Source: an uncultured Prevotella sp. (GTDB taxonomy: Bacteria > Bacteroidota > Bacteroidia > Bacteroidales > Bacteroidaceae). From it: a stretch of DNA of 32,837 nucleotides. Shown here piece after piece: positions 16,680-24,243 of this stretch. The number at the start of each line of letters is the position of its first letter. Within the stretch, counting starts at the first letter, position 1. Under the pieces are notes generated by a model, which ran no database searches, had not been told where the DNA came from, and worked only from the letters and a program-made list of their open reading frames with translations. Location: assembly GCA_902495455.1 (NCBI GenBank), contig CABUXJ010000026.1, forward strand, positions 1 to 32,837. Direction: 5' to 3'. A program made the translations under genes and the position numbers.

Positions 16680-17639
16680 ATGAATATCATCAGGTTCATC
16701 AAACGGTGGTCGCTGCCCGTATCCATATTTGTCGGCACACTCACCTACTTAGTCTTTTCCCACGTCACCCCGCTCATCCCCGCGGGCGACACCATCGGCC
16801 CGTGGCTCGTCGACTTCCTCCCCTACGGCATGTTCCTCATCCTCTACGTCACGTTCTGCAAGATCGAGCTGCGCGACATGCGTCCCCGCCGCTGGCACCT
16901 GTGGCTCCAGCTCATCCGCGTCGCCACGGCCTGCCTCCTCGCCTGGATCATCACCATGACCACCTCGCCCACTCTCAAACTCATTCTCGAGGGCGTCTTC
17001 ATCTGCGTCATCTGCCCCACCGCCGCCGCGGCCGCCGTCGTGACGGAAAAACTGGGCGGCAGCATCGCCTCGCTGACCATATTCACCATCATCGACAACC
17101 TCGTCACCTCCCTGACCATCCCCCTGCTCTTTCCCCTCGTGGAGCAGGAGGCCGACATCCCATTCATCCAGACCTTCCTCGCCGTCCTGCGCAATGTCAC
17201 CGTCGTGCTCGTGGCCCCGCTGATCCTCGCCCTGCTCACCCGCCGCGTCGCCCCGCGCCTCAACGCACGCATCTGCCGCACACGCAACTTCGGCTTCTAC
17301 ATGTGGTGCGTCAATCTGGCCATCGTCACCGGCGTGACCATCCACAACATCCTCCACTCTTCCGTCTCCCACACGATCCTTCTCTGGCTCCTCATGCTCC
17401 CCCTCGTCGTGACCCTCCTGCTCTTCGCCACCGGCAAGGCCGTCGGACGCCGCTACGACGAGAACATCAGTGCCGGCCAGGCTATGGGCCAGAAGAACAC
17501 CGTCGTGGCCATTTGGCTGACCGTGACATTCCTCAATCCGCTGGCCGCCGTCGCACCCGGAGCCTACGTGATATGGCAGAACGTGGTCAACTCATGGCAA
17601 CTGTGGTATAAGGAGAAGTATGGCCGCGTCAAATGGTAG
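16680..17639 (+). CDS. Bile acid:sodium symporter (BASS)-like membrane transporter
   Basis: 319 residues from the ATG at 16680; a TTG 21 bases earlier is in frame but lies at the promoter-like element. The protein is almost entirely hydrophobic, with about nine to ten membrane helices. The segment VFICVICPTAAAAAVVTEKLGG resembles the crossover region of BASS/SBF-family proteins, and TVVAIWLTVTFLNPLAAVAPGAYVIWQN resembles the last conserved helix. It probably moves an organic anion across the inner membrane; the substrate is unknown. The GC content is higher than in neighbouring genes. The next gene starts 56 bases after the stop on the same strand. Confidence 0.8.
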   Translation: MNIIRFIKRWSLPVSIFVGTLTYLVFSHVTPLIPAGDTIGPWLVDFLPYGMFLILYVTFCKIELRDMRPRRWHLWLQLIRVATACLLAWIITMTTSPTLKLILEGVFICVICPTAAAAAVVTEKLGGSIASLTIFTIIDNLVTSLTIPLLFPLVEQEADIPFIQTFLAVLRNVTVVLVAPLILALLTRRVAPRLNARICRTRNFGFYMWCVNLAIVTGVTIHNILHSSVSHTILLWLLMLPLVVTLLLFATGKAVGRRYDENISAGQAMGQKNTVVAIWLTVTFLNPLAAVAPGAYVIWQNVVNSWQLWYKEKYGRVKW

Positions 17640-17695
17640 GCTCATACGACCATCGCGCATCATCAAGAAGTATCATCATCGAGAACCTACAACCA

Positions 17696-19297
17696 ATGAT
17701 CAGACCATACAGACTCACCACACTCCTGCTTGCGGCCATACTCGCTATGGCATGTTCGCGTAACTACCGTTATCCCCAGCAGCTCATCGAGGCTGACAGC
17801 ATGACCACAGACGCCCCCGACAGCGCCATCACCATGCTTGAACGCCTGTCTCCGGAGATGGACAAAGCAGAAGAGCACGTCCTGATGTACTACCGCCTGC
17901 TGAAAATAAAGGCTGAAGACAGAGCATACCGCCCTATTACCGGCGATACGGCAATTACCACCATCTTGGAATATTATGAAAACGGAGGAGACAAGAACAT
18001 GCTTCCGGAGGCTTACTATTATGCGGGAAGAGTGTTTGCGGAACAGGGAAACATGACACAAGCAATAAATTACTTTCAAAGGTCGCTAACATCCAATCCT
18101 ACCAATACATCAAGAACGAAAGGCAGGACTTACAGTCAAATGGGCTATATTTTTTCATATCAATGCCTATACGACAACGCAATGGAAATGTTCCGCAATG
18201 CCTTAGAATGTAATACGGAAAGAAAAGATACAACTGGCATAATCTTTGATTTGCGCGACATCGCAGATACATACAAAGAAAAAGGTATCGCCGACAGTTC
18301 ACTGATATATTATACCCAAGCCCTTGACTTAGCCCAAAAACATCATGACACAATAATGATTGCAGACGTTTGCGGCCAAATTGCCGGATTTTATAATAAG
18401 AATAAAAACTATGCCAAAGCCCACTCATACATCCGAACTGCATTAGATTATGACGACCCAGCGGACAGGAGTGGCGTGTTTTCTATAGCAGCCAAAATAT
18501 ATAAGAACATGGGAGAAACAGACTCAGCGGTTTATTATTATAAGAAACTCGTCGATCTGGGCTCTATATACGCAAAACAAGTCGCTCACCATGAACTGGC
18601 CGAATATTACGCAAAACAGAAAGAGACTCAAACTGCGATATCGCATTTTTCTTCCAGTAAAGCATTACTTGATTCCATACAAGACATGAATGCCTCTGAA
18701 GCAATAGCGAAGATGAACGCTTTATATAATTATGACCGAGTAGAAAAAGAAAACCTGAGAATAAAGGCTGAAAAAAGTAGAAAAGAAAGTCTCCTCGTTA
18801 TAATTATATCTACATGCATAGTTATCATCATTTCCCTATCATACATCATCATCAACAACAGGCAAAGAAAGCGCATACTCAAATATAAGATTGAGAAATA
18901 TCGGCTGATGATAGCTCGGCAGCATGAAACGTCGGATATGCAGAAGACAAGTTCTCCGGACATAACAGAGTCTGACATATACAGACACATACGTCGCATG
19001 CTCAACTCACCGGACAAAAACAAACGAATGACCGACGAAGACTGGGACATGCTCAAGACTGCCGTCAACTGCAGCCATCCAGGATTTGACGAAAAACTGA
19101 GCGACCTCTGCAAGATGAGCCTGTCCGACTACCGCATCTGTCTGCTCCTCAAAGCAGGCATACAACTGAAGGACATCGCCAATATGGCTTGTCTCTCACC
19201 ATCCGGCGTCACGTCAGTCAGAAGCAAGCTCTATCAGCGCGCTTTCGGAGAGAAAAAGAGCGCGGAAGAATGGGACAAAATCATTCTCTCGCTATAA
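17696..19297 (+). CDS. TPR lipoprotein with membrane helix and C-terminal helix-turn-helix
   Basis: 533 residues from the ATG at 17696. This start gives a lipoprotein signal (RLTTLLLAAILAMACS, Cys20); an upstream in-frame start at 17633 would hide the signal. Residues about 45-350 hold tetratricopeptide-like repeats (AYYYAGRVFAEQGNMTQAINYFQRSL and later units). A membrane helix covers about 367-390 (LLVIIISTCIVIIISLSYIII). The C-terminus has a LuxR/sigma-4-like helix-turn-helix (LSDYRICLLLKAGIQLKDIA then LSPSGVTSVRSKLYQ). The layout suggests a membrane regulator that senses outside and binds DNA inside, as in other Bacteroidota TPR regulators. A candidate target, the gene set starting at 20128, lies directly downstream. 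The AT content rises within the gene. Confidence 0.85.
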   Translation: MIRPYRLTTLLLAAILAMACSRNYRYPQQLIEADSMTTDAPDSAITMLERLSPEMDKAEEHVLMYYRLLKIKAEDRAYRPITGDTAITTILEYYENGGDKNMLPEAYYYAGRVFAEQGNMTQAINYFQRSLTSNPTNTSRTKGRTYSQMGYIFSYQCLYDNAMEMFRNALECNTERKDTTGIIFDLRDIADTYKEKGIADSSLIYYTQALDLAQKHHDTIMIADVCGQIAGFYNKNKNYAKAHSYIRTALDYDDPADRSGVFSIAAKIYKNMGETDSAVYYYKKLVDLGSIYAKQVAHHELAEYYAKQKETQTAISHFSSSKALLDSIQDMNASEAIAKMNALYNYDRVEKENLRIKAEKSRKESLLVIIISTCIVIIISLSYIIINNRQRKRILKYKIEKYRLMIARQHETSDMQKTSSPDITESDIYRHIRRMLNSPDKNKRMTDEDWDMLKTAVNCSHPGFDEKLSDLCKMSLSDYRICLLLKAGIQLKDIANMACLSPSGVTSVRSKLYQRAFGEKKSAEEWDKIILSL

Positions 19298-19309
19298 GCC
19301 TATCATTGA

Positions 19310-19521
19310 CATCCGACATTTGGGAATGATCTGTGCTCACCACGATAAATATATGGTTTATCCAATATTTGGAGCGATACAGCGCAAGTAGGGACATATT
19401 CTTGTATTTGTCCGCAAACGGCATTTGAGATTAAACATTTTGCTTGCAGACAAATACAATAATATGTCCCTACCTTTAACAGCGGAGATGCATGCGGCTG
19501 TATCACTCCAAATGTCGGATG
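19310..19521. mobile_element. Palindromic MITE-like element with an interrupted arm
   Basis: Terminal inverted repeat CATCCGACATTTGG is at 19310-19323 and its complement at 19508-19521. An inner arm of 16 bp (19368-19383 with 19497-19512, one mismatch) and another of 25 bp (19388-19412 with 19449-19473, one mismatch) continue the pairing. The left arm alone contains 44 extra bases (19324-19367) flanked by TTTGG on both sides. There is no coding capacity. Confidence 0.8.
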
Positions 19522-19540
19522 AACCTAACAACTCATTCTC

Positions 19541-19908
19541 GAACTGTTAAAAACTCAGAATTATCCTGACAAATTCATCAAGAAACTTCCAATATTCTGA
19601 AATTATTTCCCCCACGGTCCAAAATTTGCAAATTTTGGACCGTTTTGTTAAGTCGTTGACATCCTAACAGTTACCACAACCCTCACGATTTCGCCATTTT
19701 TCCAGCTTTGCCGTAAGGCCCTCCCGGCCTTGCAACGGGGCCGCCGTTGCATCACAGCGGGCACGCCGTTGTCATCCGACGGGGCCGCTTTCGCAACCCC
19801 GTAAGGGCCCCGTTGGTCGGCAACGGACAAAAAACGAGGTCACAACGGCGGCAAAATGTCAAGATTTCGGCTTTGCCGCGGTCAAAAATCAAAATTCCGA
19901 AGTGTTAA
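19541..19908 (-). mobile_element. MITE-like dispersed repeat, copy B (368 bp)
   Basis: This is the reverse-oriented relative of copy A (7752-8121). Shared words are TTGCAACGGGGCC at 19730-19742, TTGCCGTAAGG, and GGCACGCCG. A perfect 28-bp palindrome at 19615-19642 (CGGTCCAAAATTTG and its complement) stands where copy A has a different 24-bp palindrome. The ends carry the same TTAA...TTCGGAATT-like motif. No gene lies inside. Confidence 0.75.
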
Positions 19909-19986
19909 TTTTTTGATATTATTATGACAACGAAAACATTTTGTTATTCCGACTCCCCTATCCCGCATACCGTTATACACAGGGCT

Positions 19987-20059
19987 TTGCGCACTGTTTT
20001 GCGCAATAATCAGCAATCCATATTTGCAATCAAAAACAAATGCGCACTGTTTTGCGCAA
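19987..20059 (+). promoter_or_regulatory. Pair of operator-like dyads
   Basis: TTGCGCA-CTGTTT-TGCGCAA is at 19987-20006. A near-identical copy with TGCGCA arms is at 20040-20059. The spacers are identical and the copies are 53 bp apart, about five helical turns. The second copy ends just upstream of the region where the -33 box should be. Confidence 0.65.
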
Positions 20060-20090
20060 TCAATATTGCAGAATAAACGAAAATAAAAAG

Positions 20091-20098
20091 TAGCTTTG
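20091..20098 (+). promoter_or_regulatory. -7 element of the exported-protein genes
   Basis: TAGCTTTG fits TAnnTTTG, 29 bp before the ATG at 20128. The -33 region shows only ATTG at 20065-20068. Confidence 0.62.
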
Positions 20099-20127
20099 TG
20101 ACCGAAAATTAAAAATAGTATAAACGT

Positions 20128-20478
20128 ATGAAACGACTAACTACAATTTGCACAGTGTTAATGTTATTCTGCAATCACATTATGGCAGGAGATGTTGTAA
20201 CTCTATATGGGGAACCAGAAGATAAAGGTATCAAAAGCCAAAACATACATAAAGGTACTGATGTCAGCTATGACCGTGATTATGTTACCATCAGCACTGA
20301 TAGCACAACAACCGCCCAGGTCACGATAACAGGCACGAATGGCGAGATAATGTACAACAATAGTGTAACATTATCACCCGTAAAACAAAACATTCCGGTA
20401 TCGGATACCCCAGACACGGAAAAATATATAATAGAAATAAAGACAGAAACTGAATCTATATTCGGTTTCTTCGAATAA
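20128..20478 (+). CDS. Small exported protein, possibly DUF3244
   Basis: 116 residues. A signal peptide (MKRLTTICTVLMLFCNHIMA, cleavage before GDV) is followed by a short beta-rich mature part (YVTISTDSTTTAQVTITGTNGEIMYNNSVTL). This resembles the DUF3244-type secreted beta-sandwich proteins of Bacteroidota, which often lie beside TPR regulators. There is no Cys in the mature part. It is the first gene after the dyad-bearing promoter and is probably co-transcribed with the next two genes. The function is unknown. The gene is AT-rich compared with nrdJ or dnaA. Confidence 0.75.
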   Translation: MKRLTTICTVLMLFCNHIMAGDVVTLYGEPEDKGIKSQNIHKGTDVSYDRDYVTISTDSTTTAQVTITGTNGEIMYNNSVTLSPVKQNIPVSDTPDTEKYIIEIKTETESIFGFFE

Positions 20479-20588
20479 CAAAATCTTCAAGCGCTTGATA
20501 AAGACAGCATCCATGCTGAATAAAAAATGGAAGCAAAACCCTAACGCTTTAGACAGGGAATACATACAATCAATAAAAAAAAAGAATT

Positions 20589-20954
20589 ATGAGAAAAATT
20601 ATCATTCCGGCCATAGCATTGCTATGTATGTGCAACACATCAAAAGCCAATGACGACGATGTGAAGTACAACATCTTCTATGGCTCAAAAGCCAGCGGCA
20701 ATGCCAACAATCCATGTAAAGGAGCTACGATAAGAGTCTGCGGAAAACTTGTTGCAACGTTTACAGTCATTTCAGACAACGAGACCAATGTAAATGAGAA
20801 ACTGATTGATGCCGATGACAATATTCTTAGAATCAGTGACTACAATATGAAATGCTCTATAGATGCTGCGAAATCATACTTTGATCAGATGTGGCATAGA
20901 GAAACAGCAACACCGGAAGAGGGTTCTCCTATATTCGACAACAACGAAGACTAA
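20589..20954 (+). CDS. Small exported protein of unknown function
   Basis: 121 residues. A signal peptide (MRKIIIPAIALLCMCNTSKA) precedes an acidic mature part with Cys in NPCKGATIRVCGKL and again in NMKCSID. The C-terminus is very acidic (EEGSPIFDNNED). I do not recognise a family. The two or three mature cysteines could form a disulfide, which is notable because the next gene encodes a protein with a CPRC redox-like motif. The 110-bp gap before it holds two short palindromes (TCAAGCGCTTGA at 20487-20498, and CAGCAT/ATGCTG arms at 20505-20518). The next start follows 11 bases after the stop, so the two are likely co-translated. Confidence 0.75.
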   Translation: MRKIIIPAIALLCMCNTSKANDDDVKYNIFYGSKASGNANNPCKGATIRVCGKLVATFTVISDNETNVNEKLIDADDNILRISDYNMKCSIDAAKSYFDQMWHRETATPEEGSPIFDNNED

Positions 20955-20965
20955 CTGAATCATAA

Positions 20966-22759
20966 ATGAAAAAGAGCATATTATCGATAATATCACTTCT
21001 CTTCATCTGTCATCTCTCTCACGCACAGGAGCGCGACCTTGTGAGGGAGATGACAGACAATTATATACAGGTACGACAGAAGCCGGGCACGGAGAGGTTG
21101 CTACGGGAATATCTGAGCGGATTGGAGACCGATGCTGACACCATATATGCCGTGGCCTACCGACCGGCAAACTGTCCGAGATGCGAGGCGTATATACCGG
21201 GATTCTTCCGGATAATGAACGAGACGGACAGCCGGCAGGAGACACTGCTGATAACCGTCTATAAGGAGAAAGCGGCATCCGAGCGATACAACAAGAAGAA
21301 CGGATTTGAGGCAAAGCACTATCTATATGACACGACCAACACGTTTCACGATATATTTGACGTCAATCTCGGCTCCATCAGCGGCACCGTGATAATGAAA
21401 CTGAAAAGGAGCACCGGTGAGATGCTGACAGGAGGAGAGGCTACGGAGATGAGCCATAAGTTTGTCAGACAGCTCATAGCATACAGAGAAAAACTGGAGC
21501 CGATGACATTCGACAGCGACACGCTGACGAACGACGAAGCGACAATGGAGGCAAGGAAACCGACAGCCGGACTCATCGGAGACAGTTATGATGACTATCC
21601 GTTAATCACCGGTGAGCATCCCATATCGGCCATCTATGGCACGCCGAAGTTCGAGCATGGCACATTCGTCTTCAACGACAAGCTGGCGGAAGGCATCATG
21701 ATGTTTGAGGAAAAGGATGGAAAACTCTACTTCAGGACTCTCCTTCAGGCTGACAGCACAGAGCAGGACCGGTTCGTGGAGATTGACCGCAAGACTCTGC
21801 AACAGATGAAACGCCGCCACATGGTGTTCTACATCCCCTGTGACCCGCAAATCATGCCCAACGGCGACATTGCCATGTCATACTCTCTGCCTCACATCAT
21901 CTGGGACACAATCTATGCAAACGGAAGCACGGCCTATTATAATTCACCGGCCATATTGCGCCGTAAGGCCACCACACTGGAACGGCTGCCGATGATTGCA
22001 CCTGACTTCATGCTCGACCGAGACACCATGTTCTTCTATAACGTCTTCTCTTTCTCGATTTTCAAGGACAATCTGATTGCCGGATGTCAGAAGCTGACAT
22101 GGCCGATGGAGTATGACAGGGAAGACTATGAGCACATCACGGACAAGAATCCGTTTGCCGACGGCTTCTATGATACGTCCAATCCCACTTTGGCCATATT
22201 CGGTACAGCCGACGGCAAACTGAGACGCCATATTGGCGACATGGAGGCATGTCACCGGAAGAGCCGCACGGGCTACTGGTTCGTAAGACCTGTGTCATAC
22301 AGTACGGCCGACGAAATGATTTATAGTGACGGTTTCTCCGGGAAGGTCCATATCATCCGCGATATCAATGACGACAGTCCGGAATGTTACAACGCCTTTG
22401 ATATAGAAAGCGAGCTGTTTCCGACACCGGACACAACCGCTTTCTACAGATATGAATATGTCAAACCCTATTACCGGTTCTTTGACCGCCTCATAACGGC
22501 CGTGCGCATGGACCGGAAGAATATCTACTGCCTGGTATGCTATTCAGCCGACAGAGTCGACAACCCGGCAACAGATACTTATACTCTGGTCACCATCAGC
22601 CGCAAGAGCGGCAGACGGACCGAGGTTGTCTTGCCGCATTTTGAAGAAATGGAGGCCGTGGCTTATGGACTCAATACAAGCAAAGACGGGCACATCCATC
22701 CGTTCTGTATGTACAGGACAGATGGAGGATTTGTCGTAAGAGTGTTTAAAAATAAATAG
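20966..22759 (+). CDS. Exported protein with thioredoxin-like N-terminal part
   Basis: 597 residues. A signal peptide (MKKSILSIISLLFICHLSHA) is followed by a region of about 150 residues that resembles a thioredoxin fold: IYAVAYRPANCPRCEAYIPG has a C-P-R-C motif, then LLITVYKEKA and SGTVIMKLKRSTGE. The remainder (about 210-597) is rich in beta-strand-like, aromatic and Gly segments (FEEKDGKLYFRTLL, LAIFGTADGKLRRHIGDME), perhaps a propeller. It may act as a periplasmic or surface thiol oxidoreductase or reader of the small upstream protein. This is an inference from the CPRC motif and gene order. I do not recognise a named family. A hairpin terminator follows. Confidence 0.75.
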   Translation: MKKSILSIISLLFICHLSHAQERDLVREMTDNYIQVRQKPGTERLLREYLSGLETDADTIYAVAYRPANCPRCEAYIPGFFRIMNETDSRQETLLITVYKEKAASERYNKKNGFEAKHYLYDTTNTFHDIFDVNLGSISGTVIMKLKRSTGEMLTGGEATEMSHKFVRQLIAYREKLEPMTFDSDTLTNDEATMEARKPTAGLIGDSYDDYPLITGEHPISAIYGTPKFEHGTFVFNDKLAEGIMMFEEKDGKLYFRTLLQADSTEQDRFVEIDRKTLQQMKRRHMVFYIPCDPQIMPNGDIAMSYSLPHIIWDTIYANGSTAYYNSPAILRRKATTLERLPMIAPDFMLDRDTMFFYNVFSFSIFKDNLIAGCQKLTWPMEYDREDYEHITDKNPFADGFYDTSNPTLAIFGTADGKLRRHIGDMEACHRKSRTGYWFVRPVSYSTADEMIYSDGFSGKVHIIRDINDDSPECYNAFDIESELFPTPDTTAFYRYEYVKPYYRFFDRLITAVRMDRKNIYCLVCYSADRVDNPATDTYTLVTISRKSGRRTEVVLPHFEEMEAVAYGLNTSKDGHIHPFCMYRTDGGFVVRVFKNK

Positions 22760-22804
22760 ACAGCCAACTTTTCATACGATTTTTCTTTTCCGAAAACAAG
22801 CCGC

Positions 22805-22848
22805 ATCCTGAAAAAGCGGGGCGAAAGTCCTGCTCTTTCAGGATTTTT
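22805..22848 (+). terminator. Terminator of the exported-protein genes
   Basis: ATCCTGAAAAAGC (22805-22817) pairs with GCTCTTTCAGGAT (22832-22844) with one mismatch, followed by four more T. Confidence 0.8.
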
Positions 22849-22851
22849 ACG

Positions 22852-22859
22852 TACATTTG
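22852..22859 (+). promoter_or_regulatory. -7 element of the nitroreductase gene
   Basis: TACATTTG lies 27 bp before the ATG at 22887. No clear -33 box is present, because the terminator of the previous gene occupies that place. Confidence 0.6.
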
Positions 22860-22886
22860 CAGATACGTATAAATACACACAAGGTT

Positions 22887-23624
22887 ATGAAGACAATAAA
22901 CACGAGGCGGACTATCCGCCGATATTCCGCGCGGGATGTAGACGAGGCGCTGCTCCAACGGCTGCTATCCGAGGCTGCGCGCACTCAGACGATGGGCAAC
23001 CTGCAACTGTACAGTGTCGTCGTCACACGCTCGGAAGAGGGTAAGAAACGCCTTGCCCAGGCTCACTTCAACCAGCCGATGGTCACCGGCGCCCCGGTGG
23101 TGCTGACCGTCTGCGCCGACTTCAACCGCACCAGCACGTGGTGCCGCAACCGCAAGGCTGAGCCGGGATATGACAATTTCCTTTCGTTCATCAATGCCGC
23201 TACCGATGCGCTCATATATACGCAGACGTTCTGCAATCTGGCCGAAGAGGAGGGTCTGGGACTCTGCTGGCTGGGAACGACGGTCTATATGCCCCAGATG
23301 ATCATCGACGCGCTGCAGCTGCCGAAGCTGGTCATGCCCGTGGCCACCATCACACTGGGATGGCCCGACGAAAATCCGCCGCTGACAGACCGTCTGACGA
23401 CGGAAGCGTTCGTCCATCGGGAGACTTACCGTGACTATACTCCGCAGGCCATCGACCGCCTCTATGCGGCCAAGGAGGCGCTGGAAGAAAACCGCCACTT
23501 CTGCGAGATAAACAACAAGGAGACTCTGGCACAGATTTTCACCGACATTCGCTACACACGCAAGGACAACGAGGCAATGTCCGAGGGAATGATGGAGGCG
23601 CTCAGACGGCAGGGATTTATCTGA
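22887..23624 (+). CDS. Nitroreductase-family flavoprotein
   Basis: 245 residues from the ATG at 22887 (an in-frame start at 22857 would overlap the -7 element). The N-terminal TRRTIRRYSARDVDEALLQ is the usual FMN-phosphate-binding start. QTMGNLQLYSVVV and the GLGLCWLGTTVY segment complete the flavin pocket. ATITLGWPDENPPLTDRL is typical of NfsA-like members. Such enzymes reduce quinones, nitro compounds or flavin with NAD(P)H in the cytoplasm. It is followed 48 bases later by a PAS-domain gene on the same strand. The substrate is unknown. Confidence 0.92.
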   Translation: MKTINTRRTIRRYSARDVDEALLQRLLSEAARTQTMGNLQLYSVVVTRSEEGKKRLAQAHFNQPMVTGAPVVLTVCADFNRTSTWCRNRKAEPGYDNFLSFINAATDALIYTQTFCNLAEEEGLGLCWLGTTVYMPQMIIDALQLPKLVMPVATITLGWPDENPPLTDRLTTEAFVHRETYRDYTPQAIDRLYAAKEALEENRHFCEINNKETLAQIFTDIRYTRKDNEAMSEGMMEALRRQGFI

Positions 23625-23672
23625 GACGGCATGCTCCTGCCGACCTAATCTATTAACTTACGGAAATATAAC

Positions 23673-24113
23673 ATGACGACAGCTATCATCATCATTCTTG
23701 CCGCAGCGACAGGTGCAATGGCTCTGCTGCTGACCGGCACGCGCAAGAAACTTGCGGAACAAAACCTTGAGCACGAACGTCTGCTCAAGGCGATACAAAG
23801 CCCCATCTGCATCGTCAATGCCGACGGACGGCTGAAGGACATAATAAACAGGAAATACGTGAAGGAAAGCGCCTTCGACATGGACAACACCAAGGACTAT
23901 GACATGACCGATATGATTGCCGACGACGAGGCGCGTCTGCGGTTCATGAATAACCTGACAAGCGTCATACGGGACAAAGAGGCCAACTACGTCAATCAGG
24001 ACTTCATCATCAAAGACACCTTGGGAACGGAATACAGGGCCTTGCTCCACATCGTCTTCTACAAGACGGGGCTCGCCTACGTATTCATAAACAGAATAAG
24101 ACTGCCGAAATAG
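23673..24113 (+). CDS. Membrane-anchored orphan PAS-domain protein
   Basis: 146 residues. An N-terminal membrane helix (TTAIIIILAAATGAMALLLTG) is followed by a short coiled linker (KKLAEQNLEHERLLKAI) and one PAS-like domain (about 45-140: SPICIVNADGRLKDIINRKY, then ALLHIVFYKTGLAYVFI). No kinase, cyclase or DNA-binding domain follows; the frame ends cleanly. It may be a sensor partner that works through protein contact, or a remnant of a larger sensor. It lies behind a nitroreductase gene, which hints at redox sensing, but this is only context. Confidence 0.75.
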   Translation: MTTAIIIILAAATGAMALLLTGTRKKLAEQNLEHERLLKAIQSPICIVNADGRLKDIINRKYVKESAFDMDNTKDYDMTDMIADDEARLRFMNNLTSVIRDKEANYVNQDFIIKDTLGTEYRALLHIVFYKTGLAYVFINRIRLPK

Positions 24114-24160
24114 ACCGGCTGAATAAGCTTATAATAGCTAAATAAGCTATAAAGATACAG

Positions 24161-24204
24161 TAAAGGCTGCGCACCACCTCGTCGAGGCACGTGCGCAGCC
24201 TTTA
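24161..24204. terminator. Bidirectional terminator between convergent genes
   Basis: A perfect 14-bp stem, TAAAGGCTGCGCAC with its complement at 24191-24204, has A/T flanks on both sides and serves the PAS gene and the MFS gene. Confidence 0.9.
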
Positions 24205-24243
24205 TAATATGTGTCTGCTATCGTCGGACGACGACAGTCGGAT

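Larger units (their letters stand above)
19298..20127. other. 830-bp noncoding region with mobile-looking repeats and an operator-like promoter
   Basis: In order it holds a palindromic MITE (19310-19521), repeat B (19541-19908), two dyads (19987-20006 and 20040-20059) and a -7 element (20091-20098). A single DnaA-box word TTATACACA lies at about 19972-19980. No coding sequence is supported. Confidence 0.8.

Noticed and set aside
16652..17611. 319-codon plus-strand frame, rich in His, Pro and Arg
   Set aside because: Out-of-frame shadow of the BASS-type transporter; low-complexity composition and no motif.
19972..19980. DnaA box TTATACACA near the exported-protein promoter
   Set aside because: A single nine-base match in AT-rich DNA is expected by chance.
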